Assembly (NCBI GenBank): GCA_002270565.1
Contig: NQMI01000117.1
Location: forward strand, 15,817-79,816
From: Stenocarpella maydis
Lineage: Eukaryota; Ascomycota; Sordariomycetes; Diaporthales; Diaporthaceae
DNA length: 64,000 nucleotides
Direction of reading: 5' to 3'
Shown: one piece after another, positions 1-11,163 of the stretch
Position numbering within the stretch: position 1 is the first letter of the stretch
Layout of the letters: each line of letters opens with the position of its first letter
Notes under the pieces: model-generated
The model's input: the letters and a program-made list of their open reading frames with translations, nothing else
Told to the model about the DNA's origin: nothing
Database searches by the model: none
Program-made: the position numbers and the translations under genes

Positions 1-833
1 AGCTAATTAATTTCAGCAACCTAGTCTTTATAGTACCCATAACCTATAATATCAATAGAGAACCCCCCAAATTATAAAGATACCACTTACTAAAGGACAG
101 CCAGAGGTTCATTATCCAAATCATATATACCCCAGGCCATTAGGTATTAAGCATCTTTAACAAGGATACCAAATAACTCAGTATAATTAACACTCATCCT
201 AATTAGAGAACTCATAATAGGATATACCCCTATATAAGGGACTGCATTACATACTTCCTTACCCTTAGGCTACCTAAAGGATTCTTAAAACAGGCATATA
301 CAGTAATCCAAGTAAAGGTCACACTATAGCTAGGATTAACTGCCTATAGACTCCTTATGGCCACCTATATTACCTTTTTCTTCCGGGAGAATTATAAAAA
401 GAATAGCTAGGAGTTTGGAGACTAGATTAAGACCAGGCTACTTAAATCCGCCCCTCCTAGCTTGCCTGCTAAGAAAGCCTTAGCTCTTATCTAGGGTTTT
501 GCTATCTAATCAGAAATTAATAGATTCAGGTATCCAATTAAGGGCATCCAGAATACTCCAGTTATTAGCTATAATAAGTATAAGAGGCTTATAGCAGGAA
601 AGAATATTATATACTCTTAAGCTAATATCTTAGGGATAAATAAGGGGGAGACCAAGTATTACGCTATACCTAGTATAGGATTAGAGTTAGGATAAAATCT
701 GCTGGGCTTCCTTATAGCAAGATTTAATAAGGCTAATCTTTCAAGGCCTACTAATATCCAGACTTCTAGGTTAAGCAAAACTCCCATGCCGCCTAATAGC
801 TTGACGAACTAGCTACCTATCCTAACATTTAAG
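1..833. repeat. AT-rich RIP-degraded transposon relic
   Basis: AT-rich DNA with no open frame longer than a few dozen codons. It runs directly into the tandem retrotransposon-derived unit that begins near 834 and probably belongs to the internal part of the same retroelement. This continuity is inferred, since no domain can be read here. Confidence 0.45.
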
Positions 834-1936
834 ATACCTAGTATGGCTATAAAGGATCTAATTATAATATCTAGGCTTAGACTTTATAAGGACCCATCTA
901 AGATACCTAAGCCTCTGCCTTAGGTGGATGGGGTATAAATATATAGAGAAGATAGTCTTTGGATACTAAGTAAAGCGAGAACTACTCTATAGATGCCTAA
1001 TTAGAGTAGGGCTAGAATACTATAGGGTAACCCTATTAAACTTCTCTTGCAGCAGATATTAGAGGCAAGCATTAGGAATATATCTCTAAAAGGAAATATA
1101 AATATAGGTAGGATAACCCCTAAGCAATTGGGTATCTTAAGGTCTTTGTCATTATCTCTATCCTCTATTTTAGCTTTACTACCACTATATTACCCATCGC
1201 CCGCTATAATGAAAATTATATTGATTCAGGGGTACAACTAGAATGCAAGCAAGAGGGTAAGGACTAAGGAAGCAAATTGCTAGGTTCCCATACTAGCAAT
1301 CAGTAATAGCTATTAATCCTAGGCTTATAAGAAGGCAGCTGAGTGAGAGGAGAAGGACTATAGACCGAGTGTGCTATAGTAAAACAAGAGTAGGGATAAG
1401 CGGGCTAGAAATCAGGAGCTATAAAGGGTCCAATAGAGCTAAATTCAGGTAGCTTATCTAATTAGAGGAGAAGAGTGATTTTAGTTATTTTGGGCGAGTT
1501 ATTACTTATTCTTCATGATAATCTAGAGAGGGATATATTCTAGGGTTTAGGGGAACTAGTATATTTTAGAATCTAGAGGAGAACTAGCTATAGTATTTTC
1601 CCCCCCTCCCCCTAAGGCTATAAGAAGGGGCCCTTCTATATTACTTTTAAGAAATTTCTAATCCTAAAGAATTAATCTTTTTATACCTTATGAATTTATA
1701 TTTATCTAATATATATATATATATATTATGAAATTATTTCTTATACTCTCTTTTTCCACCTCTCCTTTGTAGCACCCTCTATTCCCCTTATAACTCTCCT
1801 ATTACATTAGGAGCTCCTCTTCTTGCCTTCCACACTCCTCTTGGGGTGGTTGCCTGATCAGGGCTCTGGCAGAACGTGTGCCTTTTTGTGTGTATGGAGG
1901 TTTTATCTTCTCGCTCTCCCTCTTGGCCCGTTTTCA
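834..1936 (+). repeat. Tandem unit 1: retrotransposon 3' end plus LTR
   Basis: First copy of a roughly 1.1-kb unit that recurs immediately downstream at 1937-3032. It consists of an internal segment (834-1535), a purine-rich stretch just before the LTR, and an LTR of about 400 bp (1536-1936) ending in TTTTCA. The LTR matches the cleaner solo copy at 5663-6058, but its C and G positions are largely turned to T and A (for example TGTTCC reads TATTCT), as expected from RIP. The purine tract upstream of the LTR suggests a plus-oriented element and that this is a 3' LTR. Short open frames at 1047-1241 and 2150-2359 are the same segment in both copies and are not genes. Confidence 0.75.
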
Positions 1937-3032
1937 ATACCTAGTATAGCTATAATGAATCTAATTATAATATCTAGGCTTAAACTTCATAAAGATCCAT
2001 TTAAGACACCTAAGCCTCTACCTTAGGCAGATGGAGCATGGACATATGAAGAAGATGGTCTTAGGATACTAAGTAAAGCGAGAACTACTCTACAAACAGT
2101 TAATTGGAATAGAGCCAGAATGCTATAAGATAACCGTATTAAACTTCTCTTGCAGCAGATATTAGAGGCAAGCATTAGAAATATATCTCTAAAAGGAAAC
2201 ATAAATATAGGTAGGATAACCCGTAAGCAATTAGGTATCTTAAGGTCTTCATTATCATCTCTATCCTCTATTCCAGCTATACCACTACTATATTACCCAT
2301 CACCCATTACAATGAGAATTATATTAATTCAGAAGCACAACGAGAATGCAAGCAAGTAAGTAGGGACTAAGAAAGCAAATTACTAGATTCCTATACTAGC
2401 AATTAGTAATAGCTATTGATCCTAAGCTCATAAGAAGGCAGCTAAATGAGAGGAGAAGGACTACAGACCAAGTATACTATAATAGAACGAGAGTAGGGAT
2501 AAGCAAGCTAGAAATTAGGAGCTATAAAGGGTCCAACAGAGTTAAATTCAAGTAGCTTATCTAATTAAAGGAGGAGAGTAATTTTAGTTATTTTAGGCGG
2601 ACTATTACTTATTCTTTATAATAATCTGAAGAGGGGTATATTCCAGTGTCAGGGGAAACCAGCATATTTCAGAATCTAAAGGAGAACTAGCCTTAGCATC
2701 CCCCCCCCAAGGCTATAAGAAGGGGCCCTCCTATATTACTTTTAAGGAATTTTCAGTCCTAGAGAATCAATCTTTTTATACCCTATAATTTATATCTATC
2801 TAATATATATATATATATATACTATGAAATTATTGCTTATGCCCTCTTTTTCTGCCTCCCCTTTTTAGTACCCTCTATTCCCATTATAACTCTCCTATCA
2901 CGTCAGGGGCTCCTCTTCTTATCTTCCACACTCCTCTTGGGGTGGTTGCTTAATCAGGGCTCTAGCAGAACGTGTGCCTTTTTGTATGTGTGGAGGTTTT
3001 GTCCTCTCGCTTTCCCTCTTGGCCCGTTTTCA
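1937..3032 (+). repeat. Tandem unit 2: retrotransposon 3' end plus LTR
   Basis: Second copy of the unit at 834-1936, joined to it without a spacer. The internal segment is 1937-2638, with a purine-rich tract (GAAGAGGGG at 2628-2636) followed by an LTR at 2639-3032. It ends exactly where the pogo-type transposase sequence starts at 3033, so the array interrupts that transposon. A tandem of internal end plus LTR could arise by unequal exchange between neighbouring copies or by insertion of a recombined circle. The mechanism is inference; the direct repetition is visible. Confidence 0.75.
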
Positions 3033-3715
3033 GTATACCAGTTGGTGAGGTGGTACTATGCGGCTAAGATAATGAATGAAGGGATAGCCTAGCCGAGGGT
3101 ATTAACGTCCTAAATTACTATTGCCCATTCACGGTTGCCAGGCTGGGCTACTTTTGCCTTAATAAGGCCATCTAAGGTTGTTACCACCATACCCGTGAAG
3201 ATAATGCCCATCATAAACCCAGTCTCATTAAAGTTATAAATATCATCATCCATAATACCATACTTGGCCTTAGTATTCTATACAAGCGTAAACCACTTGC
3301 TAATAACCTTTAGATTCTCACACTTGGCCCTCTAGTAGTTATATCTACGCCTATAACGCATACAGAGCTCTAGCTAGCATTTAACGAAGTTGTAGGCCCA
3401 GCATTTGCCCATTGGAGGCGCGTCGCATTCATAGAGTAGTTGGTTGGCCATATCTTCCACACCAGACAATCTAGACGAGAATGCACATATAAATAGCTCA
3501 ATTATATATTCAACTATTACCTCCTTCTCCGATTTGGTAAGCTTCTTTAAATTAGCTATGGTATTCCATTATATAGGCTTACCGGCGCGCTGGTGAGAGA
3601 GATTTATATGATTAATGTTATGGATCTTAGCTGCAGCTCGTATACTTAGTGCCTTATTGTTCTAAAGAGCTTTAAGGGCTAATAATATCCTGCCTTCCTT
3701 TGAAAGAGAAACCAT
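3033..3715 (-). pseudogene. pogo/Fot1-type transposase fragment, RIP-mutated
   Basis: On the minus strand, reading from an ATG at 3715, a transposase-like frame runs to the border of the LTR array at 3033. It shows an N-terminal helix-turn-helix-like region (SIRAAAKI near the start), KKLTKSEKEVIVEYI, and later NFNETGFMMGI and QPGNREWA. These match the CENP-B/pogo (Fot1) transposase layout, where the first catalytic Asp lies in a DETGF context; here that Asp reads Asn, a G-to-A type change. Several in-frame stops are present. The C-terminal half is missing beyond 3033, where the LTR unit starts. Family assignment is from recognised motifs; the exact subfamily is unknown. Confidence 0.7.
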
Positions 3716-3774
3716 GTTAGGTTGTTGAGAAAATTGGTGTTGAAGGAGTCGGAGTCGCGTCACGTCGAAAAGAG

Positions 3775-3817
3775 GCTCCACTCGCTTATCTGGCTCACTC
3801 GCTTATCATGCACGTTA
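3775..3817 (-). repeat. Putative terminal region of the pogo-type element
   Basis: Upstream of the transposase start, the motif CTCGCTTATC occurs twice in direct orientation within 30 bp (3781-3790 and 3798-3807). It is followed by a TA at 3816-3817 that could be the target dinucleotide. Repeated subterminal motifs and TA insertion are typical of pogo/Fot1 elements. The other end is lost, so the inverted repeat cannot be confirmed. Confidence 0.35.
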
Positions 3818-3861
3818 CCAGTTAATTAGTAATATTGCTAAGCTTATATAAGAGATTAAAA

Positions 3862-4081
3862 GTAGGAGTGGTTATCTTATTATAAAGGGTTCCGCATATA
3901 ACGTTGTTTAAAGTCTACATAGTAATGTATAAATAAGAGTTATTAAAATGTAATGATTAGAGGGTTTCTAAATATATTAAACCTAAATAATTAAGGGTTT
4001 ATATTTGGAATATATTATTAGGTGGTTGCTAAGTAATATTGTTGACTGGTAATAATCACTAGCTGTAAGGCTATCTAATAT
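3862..4081 (-). repeat. Gypsy-associated repeat B, left part (split by MULE)
   Basis: This stretch is similar to 22733-22961, where the same repeat continues uninterrupted. Here it stops at the TCTAATAT target duplication of the inserted Mutator-like element and resumes at 7442. At the second locus it lies next to a minus-strand gag, which suggests it is an LTR of a gypsy-type element. Exact LTR ends could not be fixed. Confidence 0.6.
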
Positions 4082-4129
4082 GAGATCGGAGATTTGCAGG
4101 GCAAAAAACGGAGGGTATGGGGCAACATA

Positions 4130-7100
4130 TATCTCCCGTGCGCCAATATTTTTTTATACCACCCATTCACCATATAAAATAATAATATACAGTTATTAAC
4201 TACACATATCTATTACTATACGTATGCTACTATCATCGCTTCAGCTTGCCCCTATAGTTTCTTCTGCCCTAGTATTTTACTACTTCTTTCCTCATCTAAT
4301 GGGGCGTTTCTTAACCAATCCGAGCACCTGAATCTCCTCCTGGGTGTCCTTCTTATCACCAACAAGGTCCTCTACAGTCAGATCTACCCGTAGCAGCTAG
4401 TTAACCGTCTTACGAGCCCTCATATAGCGCTTCTTAGCTGCTAGCTCGGGTGTTATAATTATTACCGCTAGTAAGGCTAGCAAGGCTATAGCTGCAGAAT
4501 GTTGCTTCAGAAGCTAATGAGTAGCTAACTTCATAAGCCCTACCTCCAACTACTTATCTTATCAGACTACTTCTCGCTAGTTCTTCCTGCTATGGGAGTC
4601 CTCTTGGTTAAGGGACTAAAGGGTCTTATCATTCCACTCAAATACTAAGTTAATTCATTACACAAAAGCCGTAATCACCCTCATTTTATTTCCTGCCCTA
4701 CTACCCAGACTGGTAGTTATCAAGGTCATCTTCTTGCCTAATACAACCTGCCCACAATTAGTAAGAATTCCTTCTTCTTATATACCAAACATACTCTCAT
4801 CGCGAGGCCATCCCTTTACAGCAGTAACCTTATTAGGCTTATAAATGAGAAGGAGAGGATTCGCGATTAAGAGGTCACAATTAAGCTAGTAGAACTTAAT
4901 GATATCCTCCTTCTTAAGTAGGTAATCAACTTCCTTATAATCAGCAATTCAGCTTGTATAGGGCAAGTTGAATTTGGTATAGATGGGACAAACACACATA
5001 ACTAGCAAGCAGTTGCCCTATGAAATCTTCTTCTTAACCATTTGAAGTGCGGAATTCCTCTCTATCGCGAGAAGCTTAAGAGCTACCTATGTAACTTAAA
5101 GCAAAAGCTTACCAACCTACTTCTTCCCGTTAAACGTCTCTAGTACTACTATCTTCTAATAAGCTTCCTTAATACATAGGGCATAAGAACTATCGCTAAT
5201 CATCTCACCAGCAGCCTAAATCAGATATAGAACATTCCCCATTCCATAGTTGAAATAAATCTTTAGCTTGCAATATGTAGATTCCATAGAGGAGGTTACA
5301 CGTATGCTAAAGTTAAGGTTCTTACAGGTCTTATGCGCAGCCCTTTTAGCAATAATCTTCTCTTCTTTATTAATATACTAGGTCTAAAGATAGTTAATAG
5401 TCGCCTCTTAGTCTAAGAACTTCTCTTAAAGGCGCTACTAAGCTATATTATAGATCTTACAATTAGTTAAGTACTCTATAAATTTAAGCAGGTCGAATAG
5501 AGCTTAGCAGGTATAGGGGATATCCTCTAGATTAAGGACCTTCACGGGTATTATAGCCTTATTTCTCCCTAGTGCATTAAGTAAGGCTAGATCTAGGCTC
5601 TCTTCCTCATCTGCTTCCTTATCTGCTTCCTTATTTGCTTCTTCCTCCTTATCTGCTGCTATTGTTCCGGGGTCTAGGGGAACCGGCATGTTTCGGAATC
5701 CGGAGGAAAACCAGCCTTGGCATCCCCCCCCCCTCCAAGACTATAAGAAGGGGCCTTCCTGCGTTGCTTTTGAGAAATTTCTAGTCCTAGAGAATCAATC
5801 TTTTTATACCCTGTGAATTTGTATCTGTCAGATATATACGTGTGTACTGTGAAACTATTTCTTGTGCCCTCTTTTTCTGCCTCTCCTTTTTGGCACCCTC
5901 TATTCCCCTCATAACTCTCCTATCGCGTCAGGGGCTCCTCTTCTTGCCTTCCACGCTCCTCTTGGGGTGGTTGCTTGATCAGGGCTCTGGCAGAACGTGT
6001 GCCTTTTTGTGTGTGAGAAGGTTTTGTCCTCTCGCTCCCTCTTCTGGGCCCGTTTTCACTATTACCTATAGCTTCTTCCACTTCTTCTTAATATATAGGG
6101 TAACATTTATATTAATATGAAAGATATACAGTTGGTAGTATGCCTGGGGGAATTCATGCCTAAGAGCATTGATCAAAGCAGTATCATAATCGGTTATGCA
6201 GATTATCAGCTCGTTAATTTAGGAATAGCAAAGGAGCTCATAAACTTGCTCAAGAAGCCACCGAAAGTTAGGTTCCTTCTCATTATTAATAATATCTTAA
6301 AATAGGGGCAGGTTCTTCCTCATATAGGTTATATAAGTGCCTTAGAAGTACAGCATCTTCTTATTATTTATTAAGTATATATAATCTATGGATAGGCACT
6401 ATATAAAGTGATTCTCTCGGATCCATGCCATCTACTTATTTATATACTAGAAGATGCCCATAATATTATTCTTACTATCTATAGCAAAGCAGTACTAGTA
6501 TCCCTTCTTCTCAAGTAGATCCAATAAGACTTATATTAAAGTATAAATTCCTTGCTTCTGCTTGTACCAACCTACTAGCTAGTCCTTTATAGTGTTTAGT
6601 CCCACAATTACATCGGGATATTGCTATTAGAGTACTAATTCAAGCTTCTTTAGCTTAGCCATTAATAGGTCTTAGGCGGTATAAGAGAGGAAATCGCGCT
6701 AAGCTTCTATCAGCTTTACCCAACTATACTAGGCTTCGCTAACTTCTTAAAGACTGTAAGAATAGTGCTCTAGGTTATTAATATGGAGGACCCATCTGCT
6801 AGTAGTCTTCTTAATATAATAGGCAAGCGCTAACTAGCTGCAGTTAACCTTAATCAAAGAGGAATTCGTTATTATAGCGCTAGCGCATTTAGTGCTACGG
6901 TAATACTACAAACGGGCATACCTAGGGCCAGAATCCTCCTTCACCATTACGTAACCAGCTTGCTTTATAGCCTCATCTAAATTAGCCTTAAGCTCCTTAT
7001 AAATATTATATCCATTATAGAAAAATTTCAGGTAGTTAGGAGGTTGGGAAAGTGCTAGAAGTTAGTTATTTGCAGTAATAATCAGTTGGTTCCAGGTGTA

Positions 7101-7160
7101 ATAATCTGCCTGCTATTACTCCTCAAGGTGGGTATAGTTAGGCATTAGTACCATCACTAT
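4130..7160 (-). pseudogene. MULE transposase relic
   Basis: Minus-strand conceptual translation with many stops. The readable order is a catalytic-core start around 6455-6500 (FAIDSKNNIMG), then RWLLEQ and ITDYDTALINALRHEFP (about 6150-6215), the HINVN-like part near 6100, and after the solo LTR a C-terminal part with NFSIRVTSSMES (about 5280-5340). This succession resembles the MULE transposase domain (DDE fold, with a TDxxxALxxAxxxxFP segment). A truncated copy at 25845-26318 preserves the very C-terminus and the adjacent inverted repeat with fewer mutations. The stops are mostly TAA/TAG/TGA where Gln, Arg or Trp codons are expected, consistent with RIP. Confidence 0.7.
5663..6058 (+). mobile_element. 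Solo LTR inserted inside the MULE
   Basis: A 396-bp segment starting TGTTCCGGGG and ending CGTTTTCA, flanked by CTAT on both sides (5659-5662 and 6059-6062; the following base is T on both sides, so the duplication may be read as CTATT). It interrupts the MULE transposase reading on the minus strand. The same LTR appears heavily mutated at 1536-1936 and 2639-3032 and as a 35-bp end fragment at 21474-21508. This copy keeps most of its C and G, so it is younger or escaped RIP because of its short length. Open frames at 5504-5689 (-) and 5842-6120 (+) overlap it and are not genes. Confidence 0.85.
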
Positions 7161-7441
7161 AACACTAGAAAATTTAATTCTAATAAATAAAGATATATTT
7201 CTAATAGCAAGATGATTGATTGCAAGAGGAATTTAGTCTGTATCGCACGTAGTAGGTGGTTGACAAGGGAGTGTTATCTAGTAGCAGAAGGAGGATTAGC
7301 AGGTCTGCAGGTTGGGGGCACAAAAAGCACTTGGTATGGGTGGTGCGTGTGTAAGCTGACGTTGAATGGAGCGCTCTGATTGGTCGGTAGGTACTTATTG
7401 CCCTATACCCTCCGTTTTTTGCCCTGCAAATCTCCGATCTC

Positions 7442-7700
7442 TCTAATATTAGGATTGAATACTTAGATTGATAACTAAAGAGTCTATTCTATGAAAGCTA
7501 TCTACTTGTGGTGATAACTATATCCTTATATGTTCTTGACTCTTTACTTAGCTCATTAAGGCTTATTGTTGCTCACTTGACCTTGGATGAGCACTTATAG
7601 TCATTGCTTGCCGTTGCTCACGGTTGCTCGCATGAGTACTGTTGAGCTTGTGGGTATGTGACCCTAACCCTGGGTCTCGGCAGGTAGTGCTGACTTAGCA
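7442..7700 (-). repeat. Gypsy-associated repeat B, right part
   Basis: Continuation of the repeat broken by the MULE. From AGGATTGAATACTTAGATT it parallels 22962-23190, through the shared ACCCTAACCCTxGG stretch near 7660-7675 and 23164-23177. The boundary on the right is uncertain. Confidence 0.55.
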
Positions 7701-8468
7701 GTTGGGGTCCTGCGGGGTTGTGTCGTGGCATTTGCCCTGGGTGCCTGGGTCCTCAAAATGGGTCCTTAGGGTGCCATCGTGTTGGCTCATAACACACAAA
7801 TCCAAGCACAAGGCTATTAATACCTAAAATTCATTAATACTAACTATCATAAAGCTTTATAGGTATATAAATAATATTTTAGCCCTCTATAATACCGCCC
7901 TTATTAATATNAAGTAAGCCTATTATTGATGATATTAAATATGGAATTAGCTATATTCTCTTTATTATAGCTAGGCATTATGTGGTTGGGTAGTAATTGA
8001 GAGGAATAGGCTGGGCTATTATAAAGAGAATTAAGAAATTAGGCCCCAGGTTTAGCATTTATATATGGGGTTCGGAATCTAATTACAGTCGCTTTAATGC
8101 CCCTAAAACACTAACTACCTATATAAGCTTATTTACTAAGTAAATATTTATAGATTGATTAAATCCCTATTTTTATAGCTTCAAAATTGGCTGTGATACA
8201 TGTAAGTCAATGTGGTGATATTTGTATGTAGGTCCTCGTTCCACTGGTAGGGGTGTTCCACTAGTGGGGGTCAGATGGTAGGTACGTGTGGACCATCTCG
8301 GAAGAGACAACGGCCAATGCATTCAAGCCCCGCTGCCTGACATGTCAACACAGCAAGCACCCACTCGGTCTATCCTGATTTGGGGCAACCGACCTGGGGC
8401 CCCCTGGGTTCCCTTAAGCCTGAGTCCGCAGATGCAATGACTTTGATCGCGACCCTGCCAGGTCGCAC
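7701..8468. other. Intergenic, no gene seen
   Basis: Mixed AT-rich relic sequence with one ambiguous base at 7911, then a less AT-rich stretch from about 8220 that precedes the transporter gene and probably holds its promoter. A near-tandem repeat of GTTCCACTGGTAGGGGT is visible around 8238-8272. No coding signal was recognised. Confidence 0.4.
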
Positions 8469-8558
8469 TTGTTGGCCATCAGCCTTGGTTCATTGATAAC
8501 GGGGACAGAATCAGCACCCTCAATAAACGAACTCGTGCCCACTGACGCAGACAAAAAA

Positions 8559-10541
8559 ATGGATGGAAACAGAAGCTCAACACAAAACGAATCACCGGTT
8601 CGAAATACGGCCGCAAACAGTAGCAAGGAAATCATGCTTACCAGAGAGGATTCTAGAGAGATTGGCACGGTGGCTGACACTGAATCCAAATACGCCCATG
8701 GCATGACATTGTTCTTTATACTGACGTCCTTATTGGTGACCCTCTTCACGGTTCTACTCGATACGGTTCGTATTGCTCAGTTTGCGTCATATTCATTGGT
8801 GTTGGGTTTAGTTATCGATCTTTAGGCTAACGTCGCATTGTACCATATACGCACAGAGCATCATAACAACGGCGATTCCCAAAATCACAGATGATTTTCA
8901 CGAGCTCGGGGATGTCTCCTGGTACGGCGCCGCCTTCATGATGACGATGGGCGGCACCCAGTCAGCCTGGGGCAAGGTTTACAAGTACTTCGAGCCGAAG
9001 AAAGGCTTCCTCATATCCGTCTTTATCTTTGAGGCCTCAAGTGTCGTATGCGGCTCGGCTCGGAACTCTACGGCGCTCATCATCGGCCGCTCCTTGGCCG
9101 GAGTCGGGGGGGCCGGCATCGCAAGCGGCGTCTTTACCGTCCTCGCGCTTGTGGTTGAGCCAAAGAAGCTTGCCACCTTCACCGGCACTCCGACAATAAC
9201 AAGTGCTATTGCTTCAGCTATTGGACCTCTGATTGGCGGTGCATTTGCGGACAAAGTAACCTGGAGGTGGTGTAAGTCAAAATGGAAGACCCTTCCTAAC
9301 TTATTTCTAGCAGGATGAAATACCAGATTAATGTGTATGTCTGTGGCCGGAACAAAGCTGACGCGCAAATTGCATGCACAGGCTTCTATATAAATCTCAC
9401 ATTCGGTGCCCTCGCGATCCCCTTCATCGTCTTCTTCCTTCATATCCCCCCGCGAGACCCCAACACACCCATAGTGAAGTTGACGCTATGGGAGAAAATC
9501 ATACAGGTCGACCCCATAGGAATCCTGTTAATCATGGGAGGCGTAGTCTGCTTCGTCCAGGCCCTCCACTTTGGCGGCTCTTCCATTCCCTGGTCCTCGC
9601 CGACTGTTGGCGGCCTGCTGGGAGGCGCTGCCGCCATTGGTCTCGTTTTCGCCGCCTGGGAGTGGTATCAGGGCGAGAAGGCTGCAATTCCCCCGAGATT
9701 GATGGCTGACCGCAACGTCCTGATCAGCTCGATTTATACTGCCTTCTTTGCTGGCTCATATTTTAGCATCATTTACTACCTACCCATATACTTTCAGAGT
9801 ATTGACGGCGTTAGCGCCACCATGTCAGGCGTGCGCAACTTACCGATGATCGTCTCCGTCTCTATTACAGTGCTTCTTTCGAGCATATATGTCTTCAAGA
9901 TAGGACCCAAGCCATTGTTACTGGCTGGCGCGGTTTTAGCCACTATTGGTTGTGGATTATTATATACTCTCGACATAGGTTCCACTGCTGGCATGTGGGT
10001 TGGCTATCAGTTTCTCGCCGGTATTGGTTGGGGACTATCGTTTCAGCTTCCCATTATCGTGGTCCAAAGCGGTGTGGAAAAAAAGGACATCGGACCCGCG
10101 ACGGCCATTATACTATGTGCGTTTTTCCTGTCTTATTTCACACCTCTTTTGTCACAAAACACAATCGTGTTCTCAGCCAACTAACTCTTTAAACAAGTCT
10201 ACCAAACTGTCGGTGCTGCTTTTTTCCTAGCCGTCGCGCAGTCCTTATTTCTTAACCGATCCCTTATTGAGCTGCGCGCCAATTTTCCAAGCATCAACCC
10301 AGCTACTTTCATTGCAACTGGATCGGCTCAGCTGCGCTCCGTTTTCACGGCCACCGAGATGGAGGGTGTCCTGTCCGCCTACATAGCGGGCCTAAAGGCG
10401 GTCTTTGCACTTTCCACGGCTACCAATGGCGTAGCCTTTGTCGCAGCGGTGTTTAGCAAGGACAAGCCACGCCCTGCAGCGAATGCCACAGCTGATGGGG
10501 CCGGGGCTGAAGATGTTCACAAAGCTCCGGTGATGGCTTAA
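8559..10541 (+). CDS. MFS drug/toxin-type exporter (DHA2 family)
   Basis: Four exons reconstruct one uninterrupted frame: 8559-8765, 8857-9271, 9382-10116, 10198-10541 (566 aa). Introns are GTTCGT..CACAG, GTAAGT..CACAG and GTGCGT..AACAAG, and all junction phases agree. An in-frame ATG at 8469 would add 30 residues; 8559 gives the usual cytoplasmic tail before the first helix. Visible features are the first helix ending LLDTSIITTAIPKI, the cytoplasmic loop GKVYKYFEPKKG, a motif-C-like AIGPLIGGAF, WRWCFYINL, and many hydrophobic helices, as in 14-helix proton-coupled efflux pumps. The family exports small molecules, often products of neighbouring secondary-metabolite genes. It lies about 6 kb from the diterpene synthase, separated by RIP-degraded DNA. 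Substrate is unknown, but export of the diterpenoid product is a fair guess. Confidence 0.85.
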
Positions 10542-11042
10542 AGTTTTGTCCGGCAATTTGACCCCTTGGGACGAGAGACAGGAAAATAGCCTCGCAGCAT
10601 AACGTTGTTGTTGATCAATAGAATATCAAGTCACATTCAGCGAGCTTTACATATTTGTGGTGGGAAATAGATTAGTTTTTATTTTTGGGAAGAACATCAT
10701 CTACTCTAATCAACCTACGGTATGAACACTTGGGCAGCCAACGATACCAGCTGTCCACTGAAGATTCGGAATATACAAAGACATGGTTATCACTACATTA
10801 GATAGCATTCATACAACAGACTCTTTAACAGTAAATCTAAGTATACAACCCGAAAGGCCTTCATTAGCTCTTGATTACTAAAGAATATCATAATGCTTAA
10901 TCAACCCTCTTCTTATGTATTCCGGACGGAAGCCCTTTGATTACTCAGGTTCAGAGGACTCTGAAGGCTGTGATTGTCATAAAGGTAGTAAACAATACTA
11001 AAAATTAGCTTTTCATGGCGAGATATCAAAAACCACGAGAAG
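10542..11042. other. Downstream region of the MFS gene
   Basis: 3' flank of the transporter, becoming AT-rich after about 10.6 kb. No gene or repeat was recognised. Confidence 0.35.
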
Positions 11043-11163
11043 TTAATTGGTGAGAACCTCCGTCAGTCTCCGTGCCTCAAAGTAGCTCATCACACCAGAC
11101 TTAACATTCTCCTCGAAGGCCTTGGCGGTGGACTTGTTCTTCTCTCTGAACTCTTACTCTTGC
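11043..11163 (-). pseudogene. Orphan C-terminal coding fragment, unknown protein
   Basis: A short island with normal codon composition in AT-rich DNA. On the minus strand it reads FREKNKSTAKAFEENVKSG and then MSYFEARRLTEVLTN followed by a stop at 11043-11045. Upstream (towards 11165) the frame breaks into AT-rich sequence with a stop. It looks like the last 35-40 codons of a real gene whose remainder was lost or mutated. I do not recognise the family. Its place between the exporter and the synthase makes it a possible member of the same former cluster, which is inference. Confidence 0.45.

Larger units (their letters stand above)
4082..7441 (-). mobile_element. Mutator-like (MULE) DNA transposon, 3.36 kb, interrupted
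   Basis: The ends are inverted repeats of about 44 bp with one obvious mismatch, beginning GAGATCGGAGATTTGCAGGG at 4082 and mirrored at 7398-7441. They are flanked by a perfect 8-bp direct repeat TCTAATAT (4074-4081 and 7442-7449). The repeat copy at 22.73-23.19 kb keeps the uninterrupted site as TCCAATAC (22954-22961), which confirms both borders and the duplication. The interior encodes a degenerate Mutator-type transposase on the minus strand and carries a solo LTR at 5663-6058. An 8-bp duplication with long inverted repeats and this transposase fit the fungal Hop-like MULE group. The element is inactive. Confidence 0.85.
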
